Source: Cylicocyclus nassatus
Lineage: Eukaryota > Nematoda > Chromadorea > Rhabditida > Strongylidae
Assembly: GCA_958299035.1 (NCBI GenBank)
Contig: CATQJL010000326.1
Span: forward strand, 3,424,232 to 3,488,231
Direction of reading: 5' to 3'
Length of the DNA: 64,000 nucleotides
Shown here: piece after piece, positions 25,907 through 38,926 of the stretch
How positions within the stretch are numbered: the first letter of the stretch is position 1
How the letters are laid out: every line of letters begins with the position of its first letter
The notes under the pieces: model-generated
What the model saw: the letters and a program-made list of their open reading frames with translations, nothing else
Told to the model about the DNA's origin: nothing
Databases searched by the model: none
Made by a program: the position numbers and the translations under genes

Positions 25907-26442
25907 CAGGGTGTCCCAAAACTTTGCACACACTTTTAATCGTTATTAACTCTCTTTGCACTAGGTCTTCTGCTTAGCTTCAAAAACCTTTCAGTATAGC
26001 CGATTCTAACTCAGTTTTACCGCTTTTCTTTACTACAGGATTATAGTAGGAACTTCCATCATACAGAGTGAAATAGGCCTTATGAGAAAAATTTTTACAA
26101 AAATCTGGAAAGTTTTGACTTGGAAAACTTGGAAAGTTTGCAGACATACTGATTTCATTAGACAACTTTTTACAGTTCTAAGCCATTTTACCCCCCATTG
26201 TTGGATAACACCGAAATCTATGAAGAAACCTTGAGGCCTAATGATAGGGTTTTTGGCTCGTTGAGTATCTATTTTGGGGCAATATGTAGCCACTAATGGC
26301 TCAAAATCCCCTTCGAAGTTCCTACGGTAATCCCACAGTAAAGAAGTTGGGTGCCTTGCTTCATAGTGTAAATCTAAATTGAAGCCTCCCCTAGTGGAAA
26401 GAGGGTTACTAACGATTGCGTACTTATTTTTGGGACATTCTG
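25907..26442. mobile_element. 536-bp TA-flanked MITE with long terminal repeats (copy 1)
   Basis: Ends CAGGGTGTCCCAAAA and TTTTTGGGACATTCTG are flanked by TA at 25905-25906 and 26443-26444. Inverted similarity extends inward about 150 bases, through GATTATAGTAGGAACTTCC on the left and GAAGTTCCTACGGTAATCCC on the right. The minus-strand frame over it (26500-26033) has no transposase motif. A diverged relative lies at about 44980-45482. Confidence 0.75.
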
Positions 26443-27462
26443 TATATACGTACGTATTTGTAGATTCGTACAGGTAATTATTTCTAAAAAAAAAAAACAA
26501 AACACCATTCTAGCGCGAAAAAAATTATAAAAATTACGGTTGCAATTTCACCATCTAATGTGTACGAAAGTTGATGGCTTGGCTGACATGTAGAAAGAGT
26601 TATATGTGCAATATATCAAACATGCAACCGATATCTAGCTTCTCGTGTGGCTAGGACACAAATAAAACCAGGCACATGATGTTAGCAACAAGCCGACAAG
26701 AAAAAAAACTTTGTGACTTTGTCAAAAGTGCGCTGTAACAAGATGCTCAATGAAGTTAGGGATCCATAAATGCATTTTATAGGCGTCCGAACAGGAATAT
26801 CAATCTCACAACTGCAGATAGTGCTTCTCAAATGATGGTTTAAATTGCATAATGGAAAAAGAGTTGATATTAAATTCTGTAGCAACGCACAGGATATCCC
26901 GTGTGCGAAAGCGATAATAATGTTGTGCGATTCGATTGAAATACACAGTTGAGTATGAGAGTGGAAAATGCTACATCGACTCTTTGTTTACTGCATCCAA
27001 GAGGATCGAACCTTCTGAAAGCTTGCGAATAAATGATGTGCCTGATGAGAAATCTGAGACCACATTCGACACATCATTAGCAATGGTCTAACAGCATAAA
27101 TTTAGGTGAAACAAGGCAGAGTTTATAGAAAGCGCATGGAGTTATGGTCGCAAAATTGTAAGCATCGATAGCTTGAAATCCTCTAGAAAAGTTGGCCTCA
27201 GTGACCAAAGCAAATATTCAGCAGTGTATTATGCTTTTCTAACATATACTCCAGTCAATCTTCACTGTGATAGAAATCATTATTATTTTCAAGATAAGGG
27301 TGCTAGGATTTCATTTCCAGTGAAAGGGAGGATGTCGAAGTCAATGCCGATTCAGAACTGTTTTCCTTAATTGTGCCTATCTCTGTCCGAAGAAATTGAA
27401 ATTTTCAAATTGTCTCAACAAGGAAGTTCAAAACGTCGTCTATATATGTATCATATTACCAG

Positions 27463-27615
27463 AGCTCGGCACAGGTGGCTTATAAGCAAGCTGGATATCG
27501 TTTTTGGGACAAAAAGCAAGGGGGATATCGTTTTTGTGGCGGAAAGAAACAAAACTTAGGTTGCGTTTCTTTTCTAACTTCATAAAATTTCGGAAAAGCC
27601 AAGGGCCCAAAAACA
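27463..27615 (+). repeat. CTCGGCAC repeat family, copy 1 (shortened)
   Basis: Begins AGCTCGGCACAGGTGGC, then GCAAGCTGGATATCGTTTTT and GGGACAAAAAGCAAGG. It ends near CGGAAAAGCCAAGGGCCC. One of four copies in the window. Confidence 0.65.
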
Positions 27616-27828
27616 ATATTACTATATAGGAAGCAGTGACACCTGCCCTGTTCGATAAAAATAAAAGTAACTTGCTCAAAAATAATTACAGAAGAAATCA
27701 CAAACAAAAATCTGTGTTAGAGAGCGGACATTCATCAAACAAAGAGGTTACTGAAGCTTCAATGATAGCAGTCTAGAAAGTCGCTATTACTTTCATGACC
27801 CGTCTATTCATAGAAATTTGATACTGTC

Positions 27829-27841
27829 CCCCCCCCCCCCC
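27829..27841. repeat. C13 homopolymer run
   Basis: Thirteen C in a row in AT-rich DNA. Similar runs are at 33778-33789, 38912-38926, 43097-43111 and 55736-55749. Confidence 0.9.
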
Positions 27842-30800
27842 TTCCCCGCTCTACTTCTAGTAGCTGTAATCATTTCGAATCATTTTGTAAGGTGCCTTTT
27901 GGATAAAATTTCTTTCAAGTGCTTTTGATGCAAATAAATTTTTGGAATCTTGATAGAGACATAAAACGATAAAGTCCTAACCAATTGTCGCTTCTATATA
28001 AATTTTAGTACCTCCTAACAATCCCATGGCCCAAACTGTGTTGAAAAATCAATAAATCGATTTCCATATGGAAATGTACGTGAGAGGCAGACACATTAAC
28101 AGACACTGAGCTTCATCTATAAGAATAGAATATCGCAATGGAAATTAGTACTCCTTCTCCTTTTGTTTGAGGACATCAAAATCAAAGAAAAACTAGTTTG
28201 TGCTTAACGTGTTTCTAACACAAGTCACGTGTTTGTATTGATTACTCATTACTTAAAGTAGCAAAAAAACCACCCTTTGAATGAAGATTTCACCAACTAC
28301 TTGTGCTGAAGCGAAATATCTTTATAACCTCATTTAAAGTGTTTTACTTGTGAAGAGGGCAAAAACCATGATTGTTATATTTTCAGCTGTTCACTTATGA
28401 GCGTTGCTCTATTGCGTGTGCTATTCGTATGATATTAAATTGCATTCGAGCGTTGACGTGTTGTTGTAATTTTCGAAGCAAACTTAATTTATATCGTTTA
28501 AGATGATTGTTGGCTGCATGTGGATTGACGTCATCAATCTACAGATAAAGTCTGAGTGCGAGTTAATAGTTTACAGCTTCAAACAATAGATGATGGAAGC
28601 AAAAAGGATAAAGTAAATTATGGATTGCTATAGAAAGCATGCTGTCGCATATAACTCGTTATTTTCTTAAAAATCAAATATTTGTTCAAATAGATACAAA
28701 CGAAAGCGCTTCATGGTATCAAAGTTGAATAATCTAGCAATTATCTGCAGCAACATTTTTTGGTACTATTATATTATTTTTATAATATTTTTGTTGAACT
28801 GATTTTTCACAGTAAGTAAAGTATTGTAAAAAGAGCAACTTTATACTAGCCAGAATTACAAGACTTAGAATTTTAGTCCTTTTCAAGGATCACAATTTTC
28901 TCTTGGAACAAACAGCGTAATGATGCAAAAACATCGACTATTTCGCTCATTTCTAAGGATGCATAGATGTCATGCCTTGTAAACATTTTCTTAATTTCAC
29001 TAGCATCTCTGGAGTCCTGAATAGCAATGCAAATATGTAAGAGATGACAACAGAATAATTCTAGGATGGTATACGTCCTCTAATTGGTTCATACATAAGC
29101 CGTTAAATTATGATAACTTCAACAAAGTCACTCAAATGCATATTAAGAAGTATGATACTTGTTTGGGGATATTTGAGTGAAAATAGCAAAGATCTCGAAT
29201 CGCTGTCGACAATTTACATCAGCAAAGATTTTCAATACCCATCGATGCCGAACATATTCGCGTAGAACTTTACTTCGTTACAAGGATAAAATGACCGGTA
29301 TAGTTCTTAGCCCTGAGAACGAAGATTCCGAAGATAAGAAGATGAGAATTTGCTTGGAAATCTTTTTGTTGTTTCTCAGCACCTAAAACTGAAAGTCTAA
29401 TGAGCACGAGGATGAGTGTATGCTCAAACCGCTCATGCACGACTCGGCAAGCATATGCATTGAAATTGCACTCGGACGATAATAACCAGCATTGGTCAAT
29501 CAAAGATGTGATGGGCAAGAATTCACGTTTTATTAGCTAGTTATTCCATGCACTACTACTTAACGATGTTATGGAGTTTATTCAGAACGAACCAGTTCTA
29601 AGAAAGTGCTCAAATCTCGTCGAGAGCGAACATAGGGGAGGGGGAGGGTACAAATGGCTAATTCAAAAAAATTCCGAGTAGGAAGAGAGTGAGCGAATAT
29701 GATAGCAATCGAGATATGCTACGAAGTAATCCATGAAGTGTGCAAGCGAGCGATGAGGGTGGGGATACGAGATGCCATGGAAAACAATGAGAAAATTGGT
29801 GGCGAAAATGTGATTGCATGCACGCTATTGCTTGGTATCGAATAAAAAATTGACCTGTAATTTGCATAGAATTCGGTAAAGAGCACAAATCACATATAGA
29901 GATCGAGAATCTGAAAAAAAAAACGAAGCAATGTAGGACGGCGGGGGTGCGCAAAAAAACATGCTGAGTGGCACGTGCCCTTGAATAATTCTCATTTGGT
30001 CAGCTGTCTAATATGGATACATTACTAGCTTAGGCTGGCAAATGTGACAGGCAGAGCTCAAAAACATTCGGTTGGGTGATGAATTGGACGAACAGCAGTT
30101 TTTAGCCATTCTGTAGAACTGCAAAATTGAAGAAACGTTCACATCCGACAGCACTGAAACCTAACAAAATTTGAAAGAACATCGAGAATTTTTGAGGTTT
30201 GTGTCACAAATTCTTGACAATATTCCAGAAATTGAATCAAAATTAACTAAAGTTGCCATAGTGGCTAGGTTTGTTGGCGAGAGCATCGGATGAGAAGAGC
30301 GCACGAAATTGAATCATGTAGTGGGGATACTTAATTAAACATAAAAGCCGTAGACCTACCCGCGGCGTTCTATTGACGCTTGTCTGACTTTGTTTGCGAG
30401 AAGGATATTTCTTGTGAGTTTGTGCTAAATTGAAGTATTGCTGAATAGCTTCATTTAGGAAATTGTTAGAGCGATGAGGACATGTTCAAAAAAGGCACAA
30501 GCTTTATTGGATTTAAATTTCACAAAGTGCTAGCATATAAATTGTTAACAATAATAAGGATACAGGGGCCTGACCACGAGCGAGATTGCCGAGAGCTGTG
30601 AGCAATTAGGAGCTCGATTGTATCTTAAATCAATGCACTGTCCCTTTACAATAACAAGAATTCCCTCTTTATATAATAAATTAAGGATTTGCCTAGGAAA
30701 CGACGACATCATGAGCTTTATACCTATGGTAAAGTGTTAAGAACCGAACTGCTCAATCGCAGTGAGGAGTTATATGCTATATTATGTTTTCTGATAACTG

Positions 30801-31411
30801 AGAATCAATTGCAATGTTGCCAATGTAATAGCTTCTTCCATTCACTTAATAACGAAACTCGCAGACTTTCAAAATTCTAAAGTAAGTGAAAACCGAAAAG
30901 ACTTAAATCAAAGCGTCGCTTCAAGAAATCACCTACAACATCGTCACTGCTACAGCGTCAGATTTTCTTCTCCGTTCTGAATATATGGTAACAACATGGT
31001 GTCAAATAAATTAGCATTCGTATTTTGACTATTTTTTTTCGCTAAGTACTTATCTGTATATTAAGGGAATATGCGGTTTCTCTCACTGAATAAAAATTGT
31101 TAAGGATGTTAGGAATACAAAGCTTATGGTCTATCAGCCTCGTGATTGGGTTGATGTGCAAGATACTGACTTCCCGACTTGCTCCTGATTTTCTTTAAGT
31201 CATTACTTATAGAAGTCCTGAATGTTCGGATATATTCTAATGCGCGTTACGATGCATCAAGGTATACTTTATTTGGTAAGTAATATGACCTTCTAAGAAA
31301 AATAGCTCTCAGCATATTTTTGAATGTGCATTATGTGAAGCACCTCTGACAGTGATCTCAGTTGAAGCTTATTTCGTATTTTAATGCGCCACGCCCCCGC
31401 GGCACATAGCA

Positions 31412-31582
31412 TTTGATTCAGTTGGATTGGCTGCTGGAAGGCGGGGCTCTGTGACCTAATTGAGGACGCTCGCGCCCGCGATGCAATCTGCGTCTCTCTC
31501 GCGCTCGTGCTCTCTGATCGTACTCTAGCCTTGACTAATTCACAGAACCCTGCCTTCCAGCTGCCAATCCAGTTGAATCAAA
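31412..31582. mobile_element. 171-bp palindromic MITE, copy 1
   Basis: TTTGATTCAGTTGGATTGGC at the left pairs with GCCAATCCAGTTGAATCAAA at the right. Pairing continues through GGAAGGCGGGGCTCTGTGA. The centre is CG-rich (CTCGCGCCCGCGATGC). Second copy at 46710-46879. No clear target duplication. Confidence 0.8.
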
Positions 31583-32640
31583 GGGTAAGTCACCTTGCCT
31601 CTAAGACGATTTAACAATCCCAAAACCAACAACAAAACAAAAACTTTTGGCTTATATTTTCTCAGTGCAAAGAAAGGTACATAGTGTAGATGAATTTAAC
31701 GGAAAACTGAGATGAACTCAAGGCAACTTTCATTGAAGGCTGTTGTGACAAGTACTAATCTGGTTAATAACATGGTTACTGTAAACTGTAGATTTATGGA
31801 AAAGGAAGCAAACGTAACTTCCATTATGAGATCGCCTTAGGATTCTGTCGTAGGCCATGTTACAACTGTAAATTCTGGATGTTTGATCTCGAAACAAGTA
31901 GTTTTAAGTGAAAAACAACAGCTGAAATACATAGGGTATTCTTTGCATTCATAAAATATTCAGCTCTCGTCTCGTGTAAAATCAAAAGTAAATTTGAATC
32001 CGTCACTGAAAGCATGACGATATTATCGAAAGTAAGAGAAAACTGATCTTATTTTTTTTTTGTTATCTGATATCTGCTAGCTAAGTAGACAAGAAGGCAT
32101 TGAGGGAAGGAGAGAAATTTCCTTAATAACTTATGCATGCTGAAAAGAGGACGAGGGGGAGGGTGAAATAGGATCTCTGAAGTCTATAAAAGAGAACTTC
32201 GAGTTTTCTTGAAGCCTAGCAGTAAAATAATCTTTTAATAAATCTCAAAAGGACACTGACTGAGTATCGGAGTAATTGGAGAAATAAGGAAAAAATGTAT
32301 TTTATCTAATCTGCTGCAGAAGTTTGATAACTACTAGATACTTCATTTGCAGAGTTGGTGGTTTATAGCCGAATGTGATTAAGTTTTTACAAAGCTGAAG
32401 AGCTTTTTCGCCCAGTTGCGAATTGGAAAAGTTTATTGCACGACCAATAGTTAACTGACATTAGGGGAAATTGATGATAGAATTTTCTCGAAAGCAATAT
32501 GCATGGTTTGTGACATGTATTTTTAACATAGTAACTGTGATGTGACACATTGTGCGGTAGAGACGCTTCTTTGGAATCAGTCATTATCCGTAGAGAAACT
32601 TCAAAACAGTTATGTCTGAAACGCTAATAACAGGATACCT

Positions 32641-32888
32641 ATCTGAGTGTTACGGTTGGTGCGTTTTGAGTCCTCGCGAGTCGCCTCGCGTGGGCCACTC
32701 GACGCGTTCGCGAACGTGTCGCGGGGCATTTTCCCAAGCTTGTCAGCCCTGATGCCTAACTATACGGTATTTTCCACGTCTTAGCGTGGAAAATACCGTA
32801 TATACCCTATCCGCTGAATGTAAACGCTGCGAGAGACTCACGCGAGGCGGCTCGCGAGGTTGAACCGTGCCGATGGTGACACTCAGAT
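32641..32888. mobile_element. 248-bp foldback element with a perfect 18-bp central hairpin
   Basis: Outer arms run from ATCTGAGTGT and CCTCGCGAGTCGCCTCGCGT on the left to ACGCGAGGCGGCTCGCGAGG and ACACTCAGAT on the right. In the middle, TATACGGTATTTTCCACG (32761-32778) and its exact complement (32785-32802) enclose a 6-base loop TCTTAG. No frame. Confidence 0.8.
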
Positions 32889-33617
32889 TGAAATACCCTT
32901 GACCTCATGTTCAGTATAATAGTTGTCGTCACTCAGTTGATGGCTCGTTTTTTGCCTAATTTTCATAACTATGTAACTTACTTATACCAGGAAAGGCAAA
33001 ACGACGAAGTTTGGAGATAACATGGCAGTGATCAGGTGAAATGCCCGGAACCTTCCCCAACGTACCGCAAAACTTCTGCTCTACGAACATTTTCGAAAAC
33101 GACATCAATCAGCAATTTTGCTGGGAGGATCCTATTAGAAAGTAAGTAAGTGCCAAGGTTTTATAAGCAGATTATCAAGAAATTTTCCTCTAAGCCTTCA
33201 AATTCATCCAAATTAAATTTCGGGACAACGACAAGAAAAAACACCTCCCGATGTCCTACATTTACAACTATCACGCAAATCATCTTGAGTCACCTAATTT
33301 TTCGACTTCATAGACGGAGCTAAGAAAGTAGATGATATGAAATGTTCTATTCTTGACAATGGCTCGAAGCGAGTAATATGAGATCAAAGAAAAACAGAAA
33401 CGAAATTGAAACGCTATAAACGGCAACAGAAGTAATTGAAGTGACTTTTTTCGTTTTTTCACCTCAAAATCTTTATAGCTATTATTTATCGTCATTATTT
33501 CCACGTCGATCGTCTGCTATTTAACGGCACAAACAATGCAGAGCTCATGCAGCAGTTTTGCAGTTCGAAAAAAATTCGCTAAAGCCTTCAATCGTGGTCG
33601 CCTTATCCCCACCCACT

Positions 33618-33964
33618 AGTGGCGGACAGAGGCGGGGGACCTCGAGAATGGGTCGCGATATTTTGAATACTTACATGGGTTATAGAAATGTGCAAGTGTC
33701 TTGTTTATTCTTGTAAATAATTAAACTTTTTCTAAAACCTTTCCGAAATTCAAATTAACCTTGTAAAAAAATTTCGAGGGGGGGGGGGGTGGCTATCTGA
33801 TTACCGCCACGCCCCTTTTCCTAGTTTTTAGGGGTTAAGGGCTCGCGAAAACTTTCAGAAGCACCCCAAAAACTTTTTCAGGGTGCGTGGCTAATGTTAC
33901 ACACATTCATCTGAATAATTTTTGCCGCCCCTCCCCTCGGAAGGAAATCCTGGGACCGCCACTG
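33618..33964. mobile_element. Degenerate element with AGTGGCGG termini
   Basis: Left AGTGGCGGACAGAGGCGGGG and right GGGACCGCCACT form short terminal inverted repeats. GAATGGGTCGCGATATTTT follows the left end, and a 12-base G run lies at 33778-33789. The left half recurs in reverse at 55600-55772. Confidence 0.55.
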
Positions 33965-34783
33965 CACGTGTTTCATGGCTCAACTGGTCAACTGGTAAAA
34001 TTCTGTTTCTTATAGATGTAGCTGTAAATGATATAAAAAATGTACGACCATGTCGTTTACATTCGCGCATAGTAAGGTTACTTTTATATTTAACAGCAAG
34101 ATCCATTTTTTACTGGCAGAGCCAGGAGAGGGTTGCGAAATTCCAAGAAGAGTTTTCGAAATGCGTTGCTAAAACCACGCGCTTTTCCTTAAAAAATTTA
34201 TTCGAGCCCTTGTTTCCAAAAATTTTTCGCACCATCGCTGTCCCTTTACGGGAGCATTACATTTCGTATTTCGGTATGAAAGGTTATTCATGTTCCTTTT
34301 TTTTCACACAGGCGGATACTTCAGTCATGGTGAGGCATGAGTCATTATTGGTCAGCATCGCTATAACAGCCCATTGTTCTTTTCTTCGCAATTTTTATTA
34401 CCTTAAAATGGGGAATTGCTTGCCTGAACTTTCAAGACGGAGGAATTAGAGACTACTAACAGATAATCTAAATCGGTGTAATCATCATAAATTAGCTGGC
34501 ATGTTAGCGTTTTTTCCATAGTCAAATCTATTTGACTAGAAAAGACTCCTATTTCCTAAGCGGAAAACAACAAATTACTTTCGAACTATCAGTTTTCTTA
34601 ACAATAATTTTGAGTGATTAATTGGAATCTGGACTTAGAGCCTCGGGATGTTTCGACTCTTTCTCTGTATTCCTGCAGCTTTAAAATTGCGAAAGGACGG
34701 AGCCATCAGAAACATGTAAAATATGGAGATTTGGCATCATTATGTTATTCATAGTGTAGTTTCTTCCCAAAAAACAAGAATAA

Positions 34784-34800
34784 ATAAATAAATAAATAAT
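34784..34800. repeat. AATA tetranucleotide repeat
   Basis: About four AATA units. They could be the tail of an old LINE, as at 59679-59715, but no reverse transcriptase text is readable upstream. Confidence 0.5.
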
Positions 34801-37800
34801 GCATTTTTGAACCACGAAACCTGGGTCGCTGAGACTGCGGAGTTAGGGAGTCAAGAAAGCATAAGTAAAGTCACAATGGCTACCTCGTGCAGTTTCACAA
34901 AACCTTTCAAGTCTATATTTTTATGAAAAAAGTTACACATAAAGAAGTAGATGATGATTATTTCAAGCAAATGATAGTATGTCTAACGGTGAAGCAATCG
35001 AAACTAATAAAAGAGCATAGTGTCTTCAACTCGAATTGTCTTGGTTAGTAAAAATTCTTCAAAACATTCCAATCATTTATATTTTAGAAGCGTTTAATCT
35101 GCAATCCGAAGATTTGCTATGTACGATATTTGAAAATAAATAAGAGCAACAGAAATGCTTGAATATTTCGAAATAAATTCAAAGGAACACATTCGAAAAG
35201 CTCAGTTCTATTGCGTTCTTTTGGAAATTGAAATTGCCTGGCTAGTGACGGTAATAAAATTGCGATTCAGCTAAGGATTGGTGGATTTTATGGCACAGCC
35301 ACATGCATGAGAGTTTTATTGGTAAACGCTATCGAGCAACAAAGTGGATTTCTTTACTCTAAGCAACAAAAAAAGCCAGTCACAAAATGAGGTTTTGAAT
35401 ATTTTTTCTATTGTTTGTAAAGTAACAGCGAGGAGATGAAGAATGAGTTAATATGTGATAGATGCGCCTAAAACTTGGTTAGAAATCATACCCATTTGAT
35501 TGGTATTGAGGCGTAAAATTACGAAAAGAGGGAGCACCAGCTATTATTCACACACGTCTTGAATTGCTTCCCTCGGAATGCATTGTATAATGTGCGATAT
35601 TCGAGATGAATCGAACCCCGAGTGTTTAATATAAAATAAATAAGATAATAGAAGATTATTTGCCACCGCGGCACGATAGTAAGAATTTAGTAAGCATTAG
35701 TCTTATCTTTTTGTGACAAGTAGTCTAAATAATTTGGTAGTTGACATCAGAATTAGCAGTCAGATCACTACTTATACATAGTTTCAACGCTTCGTGTATT
35801 CTGCTCTCAGTTAATTATTAAAGAGGACTGAGGCACCGTTAATCCAATAAATTCTGCTTTCAGAAGCTTTCGTTCTTACTGACTTTCAATAATAAGAAAA
35901 TAATGTTTATGATAATGGAACTTTTCTTATAAGATTGCGGTCACGATATCAACAAAAGCGTAGCCTCCGAAATAAAAATTATGAAAGAATAGTTCTCCGT
36001 ACCATAATGAAGAAGGTGTTTGATCTATGTAACAACAACATGGGCCACCAGTGTTCCTTCGTTCTTCTGAAAAGATTTCCATCTTAACTTTGTTTTTTTT
36101 CTGTACCAATTCATTCGTTTTTCTACAATTCTACGCGCTTTGACATCCACGCAAACATAGATCCTTAAAGTCCTTAAAGGCAGTTTTCAGGCAAAACCCA
36201 ACTTCCTCCTACTAGTATCTTTCTGAATGTGGGTCCCAGAGAGGGGCCTTTGCATTGGTCCGCTCCTTCAGTGTTGTTTCTGAAAGGAGATAATCGGCCT
36301 GAAAATACGAAAGTGCTATCAAGCCACGCCCAAAACCTATCAAGCTCCGCCCACCCAGGTAGTGAAAACCGTCTGGTTCTTCAGGATAGGGCTACCAGAA
36401 AGAGGGTTTTTTTGGGTGCACTTTTTTGCACTTCGTAATTGTAATCAGGGCCAAGTAAAGGCTCCAGAATGACAAAAGCAGGAAGGCAAGTTTTGGGTGG
36501 ACGCTGTTTTTAACATCTATGCAGTTAACCAGGCTCGCGAAAAATTGTGCAAAATCCCGGAAAAATGTGGCTGTATACTTGGCTATGTAAAAAGTAACCT
36601 CCAAAATCTAGTGAGAAGCTGACCAACATTGCCGCTAATGTCTTTTCTTTTCACAATGGCACCACCTCGGCTAATATCTTATCCTAAGAAAGATTGATGA
36701 ACGTTTCCAACCATTCGACTGTTTCTAACTGCAGTGGACGACCGAGCGCATTTTTCTGTCCCTTAGTTGTTCAACGTACACAAAACTATAGAGACATTAC
36801 TCGTCTTGCCCAGTACATGCATGTCGTCAATAGGCACAACTACTAGACACTTTTCATATTTTTCTGCACTATTCTTCATTGTTGAGCAAACCAGATTTGC
36901 ACACTACCTTTAACTGTCTTGCCATACACATTAACAATATGGTATATCTTTATTTCCTTTCTGCAAAGAGATTCTGCAATTCTGGGCTTGGGTTTTATGT
37001 ACGTATCTGCGCTATATTTACATCAAACATACCTGACATATTTTCCATGAGAAAATTACCTAAGGCGGAAATTCTGGAGCAGCAATAGTGCACATTTAGA
37101 AAACTTTACTCCAAGCAGTGGAGTTATTTGCTTAGTCCTTATCTGTCAACGTAGGCATTTTCCCATAAGATACACTACTACCGAAAATTTCTCAGTGTTT
37201 AGGAAACGTGCCAAAGTTATCAAAATGTGTACTCTTTTTTTAAAGAGTATATCAAGTGGAATTGTTTATTTTTACTTGGAAATTCAGATAAGGGTGCTTG
37301 TTCCACCTAATCCAAACGTGTCTATGGATAAATCTTTATTCGCTTGTTTGGAAAGTGGAAATATCCTTTTGTTCAACTTTTCCCGTCTTAATTAATTATC
37401 CATACTTTTTTAGAATATGAAACTAATTTGCATACTTTCACCATTTAACTTCTGCCACATCCTCGATTCATCAAAATGCACAAAATTTGTATGCCACAAT
37501 ACACAGCCGTATGGTGACGCATTCCGTTCCATTAACGTTTCAGGACTAAAATAAAAGCGATTGTGCTCATGATTCCTGTTGATACAGACTGATGCGCTTA
37601 TTCGCAAATCAAATTCGCTTTGAATTACGAAATAAGAGTGACTAATTTGGCAGAAATGTATTCTGCTCCATTTAGTAGAATTTTGCAAAGCTGCAGCAGA
37701 GATTGTTAGGCGTTTGAACAGTTTCAATAGCAGGAGAAATTGTAATCCAGAGCTTTCTTCCAAAACTATGATAATAACTTCCGAAATAATAATTGCTAGG

Positions 37801-38911
37801 GGACAAAAGCTGATAAAAATATTGAGTTGTCAAATCTTTCGTTCGGTTATGCGCTGAAACGTAAGGGACATAAAAAAGTTATTTCACGCAAGAGTAACGG
37901 AATGCAAAGTATTTCTTTTGTCTTAAATCAACAGCTCAAAATCTTAGAGATAACGCAGAAAAAACATTTTGTTATAGTTTCTTGTTGTTAATTGTATTTT
38001 ATGCTGCTCATTTACTCGAATTGCGTGTTCTTCACTTAAAGTATAAGGTTAGAATTTCTTTGGGAAATAGACCCCTTAAAAGTTGCTATCGTTGCCAACA
38101 TTTTCTAACAAGAACGAACTCTCTTGCTAGTAATATTTAACCTTCACCAAAAGAATAAAAATTACCCAAGTCGAAAATTGTTCGATCTATGAGCGATGTA
38201 CATGATTTGTTGCAAGAAAAATGCATGCAAATCATTTTCTTCTAATAAAATATTTACTGCATTCACTGAATAGCGCCTTCCATAAATGTTGAAACATTCA
38301 TTGCATGTTCATATTGATGGAGGTATATGTGAAGAAAAAAGATACATTCACATCCATACACTGAAAGCACATGATGAGAGCGATCTGCATTTGGTTTGCA
38401 ATCAAAGGCAGAATTTCCATTTATTCCCATTTGCCTAGAGCTCAACATGTAATGTTTCTGTTTGAAAGAAAGAGAGTAAAGTACAGGGATTTGAGACCCG
38501 GAAAAGACTGACTAACCTATATAATGTGAGTTTGATTTGTATGAAATACTTCCTGAATGACATGCAAAGAGTTTGTTTCAGAATATTTGTTTTTGTACAT
38601 AAACAAAATATAACTATCACTTTGTAGAAGTAAGTGAACCTTCTTCTGGACGATTTTACAATACTAATGGAAAATTTGACAATACTACTATTGTTTTGGT
38701 GTTTACTAACAAAGTGGCGCGCCTATGAGCGTATTGAATAAAAATAATAAAAAATGTAGATAAAAAGATGTCATATAAAAACCTGTGCGGCATAAGAAAA
38801 TCATTGTATCTACCATTTAAGGCAATGCCCAGGTTTCAAGATAAGAGGACCTATGAAAAATAAAAAAATAATGGAACCCTCCTCCTTTCACACTTCCCCT
38901 CTCCTTCCGCT

Positions 38912-38926
38912 CCCCCCCCCCCCCCC
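38912..38926. repeat. C15 homopolymer run in a CT-rich tract
   Basis: Fifteen C, preceded by TCCTTTCACACTTCCCCTC and followed by ATCCATCCATC. Confidence 0.9.

Larger units (their letters stand above)
26445..31411. other. No gene recognised
   Basis: About 5 kb of AT-rich DNA containing one CTCGGCAC repeat copy (27463) and a C13 run (27829). Open stretches are short and show no domain or credible splice chain. Confidence 0.4.

Noticed and set aside
26033..26500. 155-aa minus-strand frame as a transposase
   Set aside because: It lies wholly over a MITE and its inverted termini, with no DDE or helix-turn-helix motif.
33922..34449. 175-aa plus-strand frame as a gene
   Set aside because: It starts inside a repeat end, has no recognisable domain, and has no splice or promoter support.
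35600..35640. tRNA-like TTCGATTC on the minus strand
   Set aside because: No matching T-stem, acceptor stem or anticodon arm.
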